A stretch of DNA of 64,000 bases from an uncultured Bacteroides sp. (GCA_944321465.1 CALULL010000009.1:1-64000); one strand, 5' to 3'; shown: positions 9,194 through 19,052, counted from the stretch's first letter. A program made the numbers and translations. Notes: generated by a model from the letters alone, not told the origin.

Positions 9194-11731
9194 ATGGAAC
9201 AAAAAACTTATTCTTACAACGAAGCCTACGAGGCCTCCCTGAACTATTTCCAAGGAGACGAACTGGCGGCCAGAGTCTGGGTGAACAAGTACGCCATGAA
9301 GGACTCTTACGGACACATCTACGAGCATTCGCCCGAAGACATGCACTGGCGCATAGCCAACGAGGTGGCCCGCATCGAAGCCAAGTACCCCAATCCGCTG
9401 AGTGCGCAACAGCTGTTCGAACTGTTCGACCACTTCCGCTACATCATCCCCCAGGGCAGCCCGATGACAGGCATTGGCAACAACTTCCAGATAGCCTCCC
9501 TGTCCAACTGCTTCGTGGTGGGCATCGACGGCGAAGCCGACTCCTACGGCGCAATATTCAAGATTGACGAAGAGCAGGTGCAACTGATGAAACGGCGCGG
9601 AGGCGTGGGTCACGACTTGTCCCACATCCGCCCCAAAGGTTCCCCGGTAAAGAACTCGGCCCTTACCTCTACCGGGCTGGTACCCTTCATGGAACGATAC
9701 TCCAACTCCACACGCGAGGTTGCCCAGGACGGACGACGCGGCGCGCTGATGCTGAGCGTGTCCATCAAGCACCCCGACTCGGAAGCCTTCATCGATGCCA
9801 AGATGGCAGAAGGCAGGGTGACGGGAGCCAACGTCTCGGTGAAGCTGGACGACGAGTTTATGAATGCCGCCATCGAACAACGCCCCTATACGCAGCAATA
9901 CCCCATAAACGCAGCGCAGCCCAAAGTGACAAAGGAAATCGACGCGTCGGCCTTGTGGAAAAAAATCGTGCACAACGCATGGAAGTCGGCCGAACCGGGA
10001 GTCCTCTTCTGGGACACCATCTTGCGCGAGTCTGTCCCCGACTGCTATGCCGACCTGGGCTTCCGCACCATCTCTACCAACCCCTGCGGAGAAATCCCCC
10101 TTTGTCCTTATGACTCGTGCCGTCTGTTGGCCATCAACCTGTACTCCTACGTCGTGAACCCGTTCAAGCCCGATGCTTACTTCGACTTCGATCTGTTCCG
10201 CAAACACGTCGCACTGGCCCAGCGCATCATGGACGACATCATAGACCTGGAGCTGGAAAAGATAGAGCAAATCATGCACAAGATAGACTCCGACCCAGAG
10301 AGCGACGAGGTGAAATACACCGAGCGACACTTGTGGGAAAAGATATACAAGAAGAGCGGCATGGGACGACGCACGGGCGTAGGCATCACGGCCGAGGGCG
10401 ACATGCTGGCAGCACTGGGCCTGCGCTATGGCACCGAAGAAGCAACCGACTTCTCGGAACTGGTTCACAAGACGATAGCCCTGAGTGCCTACCGCTCATC
10501 GGTAGACATGGCCCGCGAACGCGGAGCATTCGCAATCTACGACACCGAGCGCGAGAAGAACAACCCCTTCATAGCCCGCCTGCGCGAGGCCGATGCCAAC
10601 CTGTACGCCGACATGGCAAAATACGGACGGCGGAACATTGCCTGCCTCACCATAGCCCCGACAGGCACGACAAGCCTGATGTCGCAGACAACCTCGGGCA
10701 TAGAGCCGGTGTTCCTGCCCGTGTACAAACGCCGCCGCAAGGTGAACCCCAACGACACGAACGTGCACGTGGACTTCACCGACGAGACGGGCGATGCCTA
10801 CGAGGAGTACATCGTGTTCCACCCGAAGTTTGTCACCTGGATGGAAGCACAAGGCTATAACCCGGCCAAACAGTACTCGCAGGACGAAATCGATGCCCTG
10901 GTGCAGCAATCGCCCTACTACAAGGCTACCTCGAACGACGTGGACTGGCTGATGAAGGTGAAGATGCAAGGACGCATCCAGAAGTGGGTAGACCACTCCA
11001 TAAGCGTCACCATCAACCTGCCGTCCGATGTAGACGAGAACCTCGTCAACCGGCTCTACGTGGAAGCCTGGCGTTCGGGCTGCAAGGGATGCACCGTCTA
11101 CCGGGACGGTTCGCGTGCCGGGGTGCTCGTGGCCGCATCGAAGGACAAGAAAGAAGAGTTGCCCCCCTGCAAGCCGCCTACGATAGTAGAGACACGCCCC
11201 AAGGTGCTGGAGGCCGACGTGGTGCGTTTCCAGAACAACAAGGAGAAGTGGGTGGCCTTCGTAGGCCTGCTCAACGGTTATCCTTACGAAATCTTCACGG
11301 GCGTGCTCGACGACGAAGAAGGCATAGTCCTGCCCAAGAGCGTCACGACGGGACACATCATCAAGAACTACGATGAGGACGGACGCAAGCACTACGACTT
11401 CCAGTTCGAGAACAAACGCGGATATAAGGTGACGATAGAAGGTCTGTCGGAGAAGTTCAATAAGGAATATTGGAATTACGCCAAACTTATCTCGGGCGTA
11501 CTGCGCTACAGAATGCCCATCGAGCAGGTGATAAAACTGGTCAGCTCGTTGCAACTCGACAGCGAAAGCATCAACACCTGGAAGAACGGCGTGGAACGGG
11601 CCTTGAAGAAATACGTCACCGACGGAACCGAAGCCAAAGGCATGACATGCCCCAACTGCGGACACCAGACGCTGGTGTACCAGGAGGGATGCCTTATCTG
11701 CAAGTCGTGCGGAGCTTCGCGCTGCGGATAA
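9194..11731 (+). CDS. nrdJ: Adenosylcobalamin-dependent ribonucleotide reductase (class II)
   Basis: An 845-residue class II ribonucleotide reductase that reduces ribonucleotides with a cobalamin-generated thiyl radical and so works without oxygen or a second subunit. The RNR barrel motifs include SLSNCFVVG near residue 102, SNSTREVAQDGRRGAL near 175 and NPCGEIPL near 296. The C-terminus is Cys-rich (CPNCGHQ, CLICKSCG, RCG) and likely carries the redox-active shuttle cysteines. I chose the ATG at 9194 because residues upstream (open from 9155) are not family-like. PduO across the divergent region can supply its coenzyme. Confidence 0.95.
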   Translation: MEQKTYSYNEAYEASLNYFQGDELAARVWVNKYAMKDSYGHIYEHSPEDMHWRIANEVARIEAKYPNPLSAQQLFELFDHFRYIIPQGSPMTGIGNNFQIASLSNCFVVGIDGEADSYGAIFKIDEEQVQLMKRRGGVGHDLSHIRPKGSPVKNSALTSTGLVPFMERYSNSTREVAQDGRRGALMLSVSIKHPDSEAFIDAKMAEGRVTGANVSVKLDDEFMNAAIEQRPYTQQYPINAAQPKVTKEIDASALWKKIVHNAWKSAEPGVLFWDTILRESVPDCYADLGFRTISTNPCGEIPLCPYDSCRLLAINLYSYVVNPFKPDAYFDFDLFRKHVALAQRIMDDIIDLELEKIEQIMHKIDSDPESDEVKYTERHLWEKIYKKSGMGRRTGVGITAEGDMLAALGLRYGTEEATDFSELVHKTIALSAYRSSVDMARERGAFAIYDTEREKNNPFIARLREADANLYADMAKYGRRNIACLTIAPTGTTSLMSQTTSGIEPVFLPVYKRRRKVNPNDTNVHVDFTDETGDAYEEYIVFHPKFVTWMEAQGYNPAKQYSQDEIDALVQQSPYYKATSNDVDWLMKVKMQGRIQKWVDHSISVTINLPSDVDENLVNRLYVEAWRSGCKGCTVYRDGSRAGVLVAASKDKKEELPPCKPPTIVETRPKVLEADVVRFQNNKEKWVAFVGLLNGYPYEIFTGVLDDEEGIVLPKSVTTGHIIKNYDEDGRKHYDFQFENKRGYKVTIEGLSEKFNKEYWNYAKLISGVLRYRMPIEQVIKLVSSLQLDSESINTWKNGVERALKKYVTDGTEAKGMTCPNCGHQTLVYQEGCLICKSCGASRCG

Positions 11732-11753
11732 TCGACCCTCATAAGAAACAGCA

Positions 11754-11830
11754 ATAGCCGCCAATCCTCTGCATAAGCGACCTCGCACAACAAGAGAACG
11801 CTCAGAAAAGAGAATTGGCGGCTATCTTTT
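11754..11830 (+). terminator. Long inverted repeat after nrdJ, possible terminator
   Basis: ATAGCCGCCAAT (11754-11765) and ATTGGCGGCTAT (11814-11825) are a perfect 12-bp inverted repeat, followed by CTTTTCCTT. The 48-nt loop is unusually long for a simple terminator. It could instead be the remnant ends of a small element next to the repeat at 11851. Confidence 0.45.
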
Positions 11831-11850
11831 CCTTAACCGGAACGACAGGA

Positions 11851-12054
11851 ATAAGCCCAAACCGAGCATTAGACCGCCTTGCCGTGTGCTTGACAGTCTT
11901 TCTCCGGCTTGCCAAGCCCTTTCGTCTTGCCGCCGGCATCTTGTCTGCCGCTTTGTCTCGACGTAGCCCGCTACGCCTTCGACAAAGGCGGTTGCCAATC
12001 GGCACGGCGGCAAAACAAAATCGCTTTGGACTCTAATGACCGATTTGGATTAAA
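11851..12054. repeat. 203-bp inverted-repeat element, copy 1 (diverged)
   Basis: This is a decayed copy of the element seen at 30392-30594 and 47178-47380. The right terminal repeat (12032-12054) is nearly intact, TCTAATGACCGATTTGGATT. The left end is worn (CCCAAACCGAGCATTAGA). The internal hairpin region TTGTCTGCCGCTTTGTCTCG...CGTAGCCCGCTACG is retained. Its right edge is 3 bp from the mutY stop. It encodes no convincing protein. Confidence 0.85.
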
Positions 12055-12057
12055 CCC

Positions 12058-13152
12058 TCAGGGACATTGCTCCAGAGGAGAACCTTTCAATCCGCCCGCC
12101 CGGTCCAGAAAGGCCGTCAATAAGCGCGGCATAGCATAGCCGGACAGCACACCATGTTCTACCTGCAAGAATGCACCGAAGGAACGAGAGTTGCCAGGCA
12201 AGGCCAACTCGTAGAAGTTCGCATATATCACCTGATGGGAAAGAACATGCTTCACACCCCGCTGCAACAAGCGCACCGTGGGCGTTTCTTCAGGGACAAG
12301 CATACCGTTGGACACAGCGGACGAAATGACCCCGGCCATATCAATCTCCTGACATGTCTCTATCAAAGGGAATTCGTACAAATTCTTCCAGATATCGTTT
12401 TCCGTCCGCTTATGCAGACAAATGCAACTGCCTATCCAGGCCAAGAGATAACTGAAATAGCGGGTAGTCTTGACCGTCTTATGACTTTTCATCGGTAGCG
12501 CGTCCACCGTACCCCCGTTTTTGGCCATACACCCGTCGGCCAACGTGCAAGAAGCACACGCCGGGGCGTGAGGCGTGCACTGCAAAGCACCAAAATCCAT
12601 AATGGCTTGATTGTAAAGAGCCGGACGACGGACATCGATGAGTCTTTGGGCCAAGGCAGCAAAGTACCTCTTTCCGGCAACCGTATCGATAGGAACATCA
12701 ATGCCGAAATAGCGGGACAGCACACGGAAGACATTGCCATCGACCACGGCATAGGGCATGTCGTAGGCCAAAGAGCAAATAGCCGCAGCCGTATAATCGC
12801 CAACACCGGCAAGAGCGCGCACGCCCTCGTAAGTAGCAGGGAAAACGCCCTGCATCGACACGGCCGCCTTGTGCAGATTGCGTGCACGGGAGTAATAGCC
12901 CAACCCTTGCCAATGAGCCAAGACTTCATCTTCTGAAGCTGAGGCCAAAGAGGCAAGGTCGGGAAAACGACGCATGAAACGCACGAAGTAATCATATCCT
13001 TGTGCAACCCGCGTCTGCTGCAAGATGATTTCGGATACCCATATGGCATAAGGGTCTTTCGTCCCGCGCCAAGGCAAATCACGCTTGTTGGAATTATACC
13101 ACTCGACTACTTTCTGAGAAAAGAAGCTCAGGTCCCCTACCGTAGATGCCAT
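12058..13152 (-). CDS. mutY: A/G-specific adenine glycosylase
   Basis: MutY DNA glycosylase, 364 residues, removes adenine mispaired with 8-oxoguanine. The N-terminal catalytic domain has Glu41 (SEIILQQT), the helix-hairpin-helix LAGVGDYTAAAI (115-126) and catalytic Asp138 (VVDGNVFRVLS). The 4Fe-4S ligands are Cys192, 199, 202 and 208 in the C-x6-C-x2-C-x5-C pattern. The C-terminal third is the Nudix-like 8-oxoG recognition domain. It begins 7 bp after the lepA stop, so lepA and mutY form an operon. Confidence 0.95.
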   Translation of the reverse strand: MASTVGDLSFFSQKVVEWYNSNKRDLPWRGTKDPYAIWVSEIILQQTRVAQGYDYFVRFMRRFPDLASLASASEDEVLAHWQGLGYYSRARNLHKAAVSMQGVFPATYEGVRALAGVGDYTAAAICSLAYDMPYAVVDGNVFRVLSRYFGIDVPIDTVAGKRYFAALAQRLIDVRRPALYNQAIMDFGALQCTPHAPACASCTLADGCMAKNGGTVDALPMKSHKTVKTTRYFSYLLAWIGSCICLHKRTENDIWKNLYEFPLIETCQEIDMAGVISSAVSNGMLVPEETPTVRLLQRGVKHVLSHQVIYANFYELALPGNSRSFGAFLQVEHGVLSGYAMPRLLTAFLDRAGGLKGSPLEQCP

Positions 13153-13159
13153 CTTCCCG

Positions 13160-14941
13160 TCAATCGAGTTTCAATACGGCCAAGAAAGCTTTCTGAGGCA
13201 CCTCTACGTTACCGATTTGCTTCATGCGCTTCTTACCGCGCTTCTGCTTTTCGAGCAACTTGCGCTTACGGCTCACGTCACCGCCATAACACTTGGCAGT
13301 AACATCTTTGCGCACGGCTTTAATCGTCTCGCGGGCAATGATCTTCGCTCCGATAGCAGCCTGGATTGCTATCTCAAACTGCTGACGTGGGATAAGCTCT
13401 TTCAGCTTCTCGCACATCCGCCGTCCTAAATCATAGGCATTGTCGAAGTGTGTCAATGTAGAAAGAGCATCAACGGGTTCGCCGTTGAGCAGGATGTCCA
13501 GTTTCACTAATTTTGATGGACGGAACCCGTTGGCATGGTAGTCAAAAGAAGCGTATCCCTTGGATATGCTCTTCAGTTTGTCATAAAAGTCAATAACGAT
13601 TTCACCCAAGGGCATGTCGTAGAAGATTTCAACCCGATTGCCCGAAATGTACTCCTGCTTCACCAACTCTCCACGCTTACCAAGACAAAGCGTCATAATG
13701 GGACCAATATAGTTGGTAGTCGTTATTACGGATGCACGTATATAAGGTTCCTCTATGTGATCTATCATTGTAATCTCAGGCATACTACCAGGATTATGCA
13801 CCTCAATCACGTGTCCCTGCTTGTCATAGACATGGTAAGAAACGTTGGGCACCGTAGTAATGACGTTCATGCCAAACTCACGGTCGAGCCTTTCCTGCAC
13901 AATCTCCATATGCAGCAAACCCAAGAAACCACACCTGAAGCCAAAGCCCAAAGCCAAAGAAGACTCTGGCTGGAAAGTCAGCGAAGCATCGTTCAGCTGT
14001 AGTTTCTCTAACGATGAACGCAAATCTTCAAAATCTTCGGCTTCTATCGGATAGACACCGGCAAACACCATAGGCTTTACCTCTTCAAAACCGTCGATAG
14101 CCTTGTCGCAGGGACGGGCTATGTGGGTTATCGTGTCACCGACCTTTACTTCGCGCGAGGTCTTGATGCCAGATATAATATACCCGACATCGCCTGTCCG
14201 CAATTCTGCCTTAGGAACCAAATCCATCCTCAACACACCTATTTCGTCCGCTTCGTACTCTTTGCCGGTATTGAAGAACTTTACTTTGTCTCCTGTACGC
14301 AGAACGCCATTCTCTATCTTGAAATATGCAATAATACCACGGAAAGAATTGAAAACAGAGTCAAAGATAAGGGCTTGTAACGGAGCTTTTTCGTCACCGA
14401 CAGGATGGGGAATACGCTCAATTACGGCTGCCAATATTTCTTCGACTCCCATTCCCGTCTTTCCCGATGCTCTGATAATCTCCTCACGCTTGCAGCCCAG
14501 CAATTCAATAATCTCATCCTCCACTTCTTCGGGCATAGCGCTCGCCATATCGCACTTGTTTATTACAGGAATAATCTCAAGGTCGTGCTCAATAGCCATA
14601 TAAAGATTGGAAATAGTCTGAGCCTGCACTCCTTGCGAAGCATCTACTATCAGCAACGCACCCTCACATGCGGCAATCGAACGCGATACCTCATACGAAA
14701 AATCCACGTGCCCCGGCGTATCAATCAGGTTTAAAACGTATTTTTCGTTCTTGTAGACGTACTCCATCTGTATGGCGTGACTCTTGATTGTAATTCCGCG
14801 TTCACGCTCCAGATCCATGTCGTCCAACATCTGTCCTTCTGTAACTTGTATCGTTTTGGTAAATTCCAGCAACCGGTCGGCTAAAGTCGATTTCCCGTGG
14901 TCAATATGTGCTATAATGCAAAAGTTCCGTATATTCTCCAT
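13160..14941 (-). CDS. lepA: Elongation factor 4
   Basis: A 593-residue LepA/EF4 translational GTPase, a ribosome-associated back-translocase. G1 AHIDHGKST is at 11-19, the switch region has [13 protein letters not shown]3 is DTPGHVDF and G4 is NKCD. EF-G-like domains and the LepA-specific C-terminus (KRMKQIG) follow. I use the ATG at 14941; a TTG six bases upstream would add two residues. A -7 box lies at 14980-14987. mutY follows in the same operon. Confidence 0.97.
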   Translation of the reverse strand: MENIRNFCIIAHIDHGKSTLADRLLEFTKTIQVTEGQMLDDMDLERERGITIKSHAIQMEYVYKNEKYVLNLIDTPGHVDFSYEVSRSIAACEGALLIVDASQGVQAQTISNLYMAIEHDLEIIPVINKCDMASAMPEEVEDEIIELLGCKREEIIRASGKTGMGVEEILAAVIERIPHPVGDEKAPLQALIFDSVFNSFRGIIAYFKIENGVLRTGDKVKFFNTGKEYEADEIGVLRMDLVPKAELRTGDVGYIISGIKTSREVKVGDTITHIARPCDKAIDGFEEVKPMVFAGVYPIEAEDFEDLRSSLEKLQLNDASLTFQPESSLALGFGFRCGFLGLLHMEIVQERLDREFGMNVITTVPNVSYHVYDKQGHVIEVHNPGSMPEITMIDHIEEPYIRASVITTTNYIGPIMTLCLGKRGELVKQEYISGNRVEIFYDMPLGEIVIDFYDKLKSISKGYASFDYHANGFRPSKLVKLDILLNGEPVDALSTLTHFDNAYDLGRRMCEKLKELIPRQQFEIAIQAAIGAKIIARETIKAVRKDVTAKCYGGDVSRKRKLLEKQKRGKKRMKQIGNVEVPQKAFLAVLKLD

Positions 14942-14979
14942 TAACAATTCTATTAACTGTCACTACCGTTAGTAGCGGG

Positions 14980-14987
14980 CAAAAGTA
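14980..14987 (-). promoter_or_regulatory. -7 box for lepA-mutY
   Basis: On the minus strand this reads TACTTTTG, matching TAnnTTTG, 39 bp before the lepA ATG. The -33 position is A-rich without a clear TTTG, so this is a one-element call. Confidence 0.5.
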
Positions 14988-15006
14988 CAAAAAAAGAGAG
15001 AAAATA

Positions 15007-15046
15007 AAAAATGCGTTGACAACAAGCTGCTTGCCAACGCATTTTT
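15007..15046 (-). terminator. Rho-independent terminator after the winged-helix gene
   Basis: ATGCGTTG (15011-15018) and CAACGCAT (15035-15042) form the stem, with A and T runs on both flanks, so on the minus strand the hairpin is followed by a T-rich tract. It separates the small winged-helix gene from the lepA promoter and could work in both directions. Confidence 0.75.
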
Positions 15047-15079
15047 ACTATCCTCAGAGAAAAGTCGTATCCGCCCTTT

Positions 15080-15307
15080 TCAAAGCAATTTTGCAAAAAG
15101 TTCCTCATCTACCTGCTCAACAGAAATTTTATTTTCCCTTAACAACCAGCCGAAACCCAGATACATGTCCCTATCCGTCAATTTGAGAAGTTTCTTAAGC
15201 TGCTTTACGGGCATACCCTTTGTCCCATTCAAGGCATTCCAAATCTTGCCTGCCAGTTCTCCTGCTTTTTCTTGTAACATCTTTATTACCTTTTTTAAGT
15301 TAAACAT
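15080..15307 (-). CDS. Small winged-helix DNA-binding-like protein (DUF2582 type)
   Basis: A 75-residue protein resembling the winged helix-turn-helix family PF10771. Its motif is an AGELAGKIWNAL helix, then KQLKKLLKLT, then the FGWLLRENKI wing region. Many Bacteroidales homologues start near residue 10 (MLQEKAGEL, ATG ending at 15280), so the true start may be there. It has its own -7 box at 15361-15368 and its own terminator. The target is unknown. Confidence 0.75.
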   Translation of the reverse strand: MFNLKKVIKMLQEKAGELAGKIWNALNGTKGMPVKQLKKLLKLTDRDMYLGFGWLLRENKISVEQVDEELFAKLL

Positions 15308-15360
15308 CCATGAATAGCAATAATGTCCTACGCCATTTCACATTTTTCTAATTTCCACGA

Positions 15361-15368
15361 CAAAGATA
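15361..15368 (-). promoter_or_regulatory. -7 box for the small winged-helix gene
   Basis: On the minus strand this reads TATCTTTG, 53 bp upstream of the ATG. A weak GTTG lies at a non-ideal distance upstream. It is a one-element call. Confidence 0.45.
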
Positions 15369-15515
15369 CACATTTTATGTTATACAACATCTCTCTAATA
15401 CTTTTTTTATCACTTCAGTACCTTCTAACCACCTTTCATATTAAAAAAACATTGCATTTTAGTGCATAAATACCTATTGTGCATGAGCACGACACACAAA
15501 AAGGCACTACACAAA

Positions 15516-15553
15516 ATGCGCATTCTGATTCCTGCGAGAAACAGAATGCGCAT
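15516..15553 (-). terminator. Terminator after the DUF5723 gene
   Basis: ATGCGCATTCTG (15516-15527) and CAGAATGCGCAT (15542-15553) are a perfect 12-bp stem with a 14-nt loop. Read on the minus strand the stem runs into TTTTG. It lies 27 bp beyond the stop of the outer-membrane gene at 15580. Confidence 0.75.
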
Positions 15554-15579
15554 CCTTTCAAGCATCTACCAACAATGTA

Positions 15580-17073
15580 TCAGTAGTGTGCGATTGCCGT
15601 ATCATGCGCCTTTGCATGAGCTTTCGCATATTTGTTCTTCCCCCATGTGATGTTAAAACCAATATTCAAATTCATATTAGCATTGCCAACAGGCACGTAT
15701 TGGGGAGTAACTTTCGTTATCATGCAGTCGCTTGCAATGAAAACATTGAAGCCATTGGGATGGAAATTCAAGACCCAGCCCAAAGAAGACCCAAATGTCC
15801 CCACTCCATAAGTAACCGCTGCTTCGAACCACTTAACCGGAGACACGTTGGCAGAAAACCGGGCTTCTGTCCACGTAAAAGGCTTATTAAAGTACGTGGA
15901 AGATAAAAATCCAAACGTCAACTTACGATAAAACGGGAATTCATATTCCGCACCAATGTTCATCGTTGCTGCCAGCTTTGTGGTACGACTTGTCTTGGCA
16001 CCATCATCATACAACTTTATAAACTCTTCCAAGTCATCCCCTATCTGTTCTATCTGATTATCGATATCTCCCAACTGGTCTGCTGGATTATTCTCATCCG
16101 GATCTATCACAACAGGATGCTCAAAGCCGTTAAAGGTATATTCGGAACCCATGCGTGCACTGATACCATTGTTCCAACGGATGAAACCCAAATCAGTCAA
16201 CGATGCCGACAAAGACAATCCCTCAACAAAATCGTCCATTTTATACTCTGCACCCAAGTCAAAGGCCAGACCAAAACCACCTAATCCAGGCGACTCCACC
16301 TCTATGCCATCAACTTCATCACACCGAGTATCTCCTTCCTCAGGTTCCTTATGGGTAAAATAAGCACCTTTCAACGAACCATCCACATATCCGTCAGCCT
16401 TAATGAGCCACTGATCCTGCCCCATAGTGATATCCATATTGTCGATCCGTGCATCAACATTCGCAGCACCCAACAGGAATTTCACCTTCGCACCTACCGT
16501 CAAACGGTCTTCTATTACCTCACGCGCATGTCCCAAAGCTACTTCCACGTAGCTGTTCGCACGCACCGTAAGGTCATCCACCTCATAATGCGAACTACCC
16601 TCTCCAATCATCCCTGTTTTCATAAAATCGAACAATCCATACGGGAGGTTAACGTGAGCATCCGTACGCAAATTTACCCCAAATGTATTAAAACCTCCCC
16701 ACTTTTGGAAGCCAAAAGAAATAATCGGCATATTGAGATTCATATTGAGATGGTTCATGTCGTGCAAGTTGTTCAAGAACTCATCTCTATCAACCATAGG
16801 ATTCATAAAAGTCGTCAACGGATAACCGTTTTGCCCATACTTATATAAAAAGTCATTCACACCAATATTACCCTGTAGGCCCACATTAAAATTACCTAAA
16901 ACGAATAAAGGCATATTGACATAATTGCTTTCACCCATAAAGGCCGGGTTTATCTGATGCCTATACGTCATACCGTCAAGGAAATACCCCGAACGTAAAT
17001 ACTGAGCCATCGCATTCGAACCAAAGGCAAGGACACACAGTGTCAACAAAAGTCTTATATTAAAGCGTCTCAT
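15580..17073 (-). CDS. DUF5723-family outer membrane protein
   Basis: A 497-residue exported protein. A signal peptide (residues ~7-23, ending NAMAQ) precedes NPAFMGE near residue 42, a pattern of PorP/SprF-like and DUF5723 barrels in Bacteroidetes. Alternating aromatic and Gly-rich strands run to the C-terminus, consistent with an outer-membrane beta-barrel. An acidic loop rich in Asp/Glu lies around residues 315-355. It starts 29 bp after the lipoprotein gene, so the two are probably co-transcribed and work together at the outer membrane. The substrate is unknown. Confidence 0.75.
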   Translation of the reverse strand: MRRFNIRLLLTLCVLAFGSNAMAQYLRSGYFLDGMTYRHQINPAFMGESNYVNMPLFVLGNFNVGLQGNIGVNDFLYKYGQNGYPLTTFMNPMVDRDEFLNNLHDMNHLNMNLNMPIISFGFQKWGGFNTFGVNLRTDAHVNLPYGLFDFMKTGMIGEGSSHYEVDDLTVRANSYVEVALGHAREVIEDRLTVGAKVKFLLGAANVDARIDNMDITMGQDQWLIKADGYVDGSLKGAYFTHKEPEEGDTRCDEVDGIEVESPGLGGFGLAFDLGAEYKMDDFVEGLSLSASLTDLGFIRWNNGISARMGSEYTFNGFEHPVVIDPDENNPADQLGDIDNQIEQIGDDLEEFIKLYDDGAKTSRTTKLAATMNIGAEYEFPFYRKLTFGFLSSTYFNKPFTWTEARFSANVSPVKWFEAAVTYGVGTFGSSLGWVLNFHPNGFNVFIASDCMITKVTPQYVPVGNANMNLNIGFNITWGKNKYAKAHAKAHDTAIAHY

Positions 17074-17102
17074 GTTTTCCTATTTTAAAATGAGTTATTC
17101 GT

Positions 17103-18878
17103 TTAGTTCAAGTCTATTTTCACTCCACCCGGCACTTTAAGCTTTACATTCCTTAACTGCAATGTCTGGTTGCTGTTCAAGATACGATTGTCAGCAGACA
17201 CTTCGGAACTGCCATCAGCCGTTACCCTCAATGCCAAGCCATCCAACTGCTTCACCTGTCCGGGCGTCTCTTCCACAATTTCGATTACAATATCCGTCGT
17301 CGAGTTAGCCTTAATGTCATCGTTGTCCTGCGACGGCACACGCACTACAGCTGTCACGCCGTCAAGAGGAAGCGCATTGACACCATCGGTCGTAAGCGCA
17401 GTTGCAGTAAGATGCAAATCCAAAGGTATTTTGTTTTCCACCGTTGCCGTCACATTAACTTGGGTTATTTCGTAATCCTCAATGTCCTCACGCCAGCCAT
17501 CCAACGTGTCTCTATACACGATAGTCAGATTTGGACCAAAAGCAAAAGGAACGTTTATTTCATAATCCGTATCTATATAGTATTCTTCTCCCAGCCGTAT
17601 TTCTGTCTCTTCATCCGCAGCCTCGGCAAACAGATTTACTTCTATCTGATTAGGAATGCGCTCAACCAAAGCGGACAAATTCTCAACAGGCTCGTATATG
17701 CCGTCAAAACCTTCCGGCTCAACGGGAGACAAGCAGAACTCCGAATACGTCAAAGGTGCAACGCTCAGTTCAGGCAAATTCACCACCACATTTTCGCCCC
17801 CGTTCTGATAGACAGAAACCAGGTTGCTCGAAGTGATAAGTGCTCTCACCGGTGTCTGATTATTAGTAAAGAAATATATCTGAGGATTAGCAACATCCAG
17901 CACGACTTCTTCATCGTTCAAAAAGTCCGGCAATCCACTCAAAGAAATCGGTTCTACATTGACATCAATATCTGGGTCTACCCTACCTTGCATTCCCTGC
18001 ACATGAATGTCCGACAAATAGGCATCGGCGACCAAGTCAACCGATATGTTCGTCGAGCCATCAGACACCAAAAGTTCTCCGCTATTAATATGTACTGCTC
18101 CATTCACCACTATGTCTCCGCTCAGATTGAAAGACAATGTACTGGAGTCAAACCCTTCCCCCTCGGGAAGCTGGGTCAAATCGACACCGACAATAGGCAC
18201 CTCCACTACATAATTAGCATAATCCTCTATCACCTCATTGCTTATGCGCTTCACGTTGCCACTCTCCAAAGTCTCACCTACTATAAAATAGTCAGGCAGG
18301 TCTATCGTAATATCGTCCAGATAAAGATTTTGCGCAAAACCGGGACTATAGCTGAACGCTATCCGTGCCACTAGGTCCACATCCACACGTGAAATTGACT
18401 TTATCTCTTCCGGCATAGTAGAACTGTTTCTCAGTTCGTAACTCAGCATAAAAGCATCATCTCCCGTAGGCAACGTAGCCGACAACTCTTCATTACCGGC
18501 CCCAATGTCAGGCATCCCGACGGCAGGAATTCCAAAATCGAGCGACTTCACCACAGGGTCGATGTCCGGTTCGTCAATATAAAAATTGTCTACTGTCACC
18601 GCCGTATGTTTGGAAGTTCCGTCTTGCAACAGATAATAATCACCATTATCAGCAATTTTAACCAAATCGTCTTCTTCTACTTTTAACAATTTGCTCAACC
18701 TGATTGCTTCGGTCTCTCCACCGGGAATAGCAAAATCGCTACCACCCACTTGAATGGTAAAATCTATATCCTCCGTCAAATCATAGTCATTGTCTACGCA
18801 AGAGCCCAAAGACAATGCCACCACCCCCATGAGTACGCATGCGGCAGAAGAGACAATGTGTAAGTGTTTTTTCTCCAT
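17103..18878 (-). CDS. Large surface/periplasmic lipoprotein of unknown function
   Basis: A 591-residue lipoprotein. The signal peptide ends in a lipobox (SLGSC, Cys27), followed by VDNDYDLTED. The acidic residues just after the lipidated Cys resemble the Bacteroidetes lipoprotein export signal, so surface exposure is possible. The body is rich in beta strands and acidic (theoretically low pI), with no enzyme motif that I recognise. It forms a two-gene unit with the DUF5723 barrel protein downstream. Confidence 0.7.
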   Translation of the reverse strand: MEKKHLHIVSSAACVLMGVVALSLGSCVDNDYDLTEDIDFTIQVGGSDFAIPGGETEAIRLSKLLKVEEDDLVKIADNGDYYLLQDGTSKHTAVTVDNFYIDEPDIDPVVKSLDFGIPAVGMPDIGAGNEELSATLPTGDDAFMLSYELRNSSTMPEEIKSISRVDVDLVARIAFSYSPGFAQNLYLDDITIDLPDYFIVGETLESGNVKRISNEVIEDYANYVVEVPIVGVDLTQLPEGEGFDSSTLSFNLSGDIVVNGAVHINSGELLVSDGSTNISVDLVADAYLSDIHVQGMQGRVDPDIDVNVEPISLSGLPDFLNDEEVVLDVANPQIYFFTNNQTPVRALITSSNLVSVYQNGGENVVVNLPELSVAPLTYSEFCLSPVEPEGFDGIYEPVENLSALVERIPNQIEVNLFAEAADEETEIRLGEEYYIDTDYEINVPFAFGPNLTIVYRDTLDGWREDIEDYEITQVNVTATVENKIPLDLHLTATALTTDGVNALPLDGVTAVVRVPSQDNDDIKANSTTDIVIEIVEETPGQVKQLDGLALRVTADGSSEVSADNRILNSNQTLQLRNVKLKVPGGVKIDLN

Positions 18879-18907
18879 ATGACTTTAATATTTATATAAT
18901 ATTTTTG

Positions 18908-18915
18908 CAAAAGTA
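18908..18915 (-). promoter_or_regulatory. -7 box for the lipoprotein/DUF5723 operon
   Basis: On the minus strand TACTTTTG, 29 bp upstream of the ATG at 18878. The expected -33 TTTG is not clearly present. Confidence 0.45.
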
Positions 18916-19021
18916 AATAGAAGAGACATAATAAGCAAGCATTACCTTAAAAAAAAATGCGGGCACACCTGCATTCTTTTGCTGGGAAAAGTTCGCGAAG
19001 AAAAAAAAGGGCAATAAAGGC

Positions 19022-19052
19022 TTTGCAGACTCCCTTCTATTGTTTACTTTTG
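19022..19052 (+). promoter_or_regulatory. Promoter of the AspT-type transporter
   Basis: TTTG (19022-19025), exactly 19 bases, TACTTTTG (19045-19052). This is a full match to the Bacteroidales consensus. The start point near 19059 implies a leader of about 135 nt before the ATG at 19195. Confidence 0.78.

Noticed and set aside
9158..10468. 436-residue antisense frame in nrdJ
   Set aside because: High GC keeps the antisense frame open; composition and lack of any motif mark it as a shadow of nrdJ.
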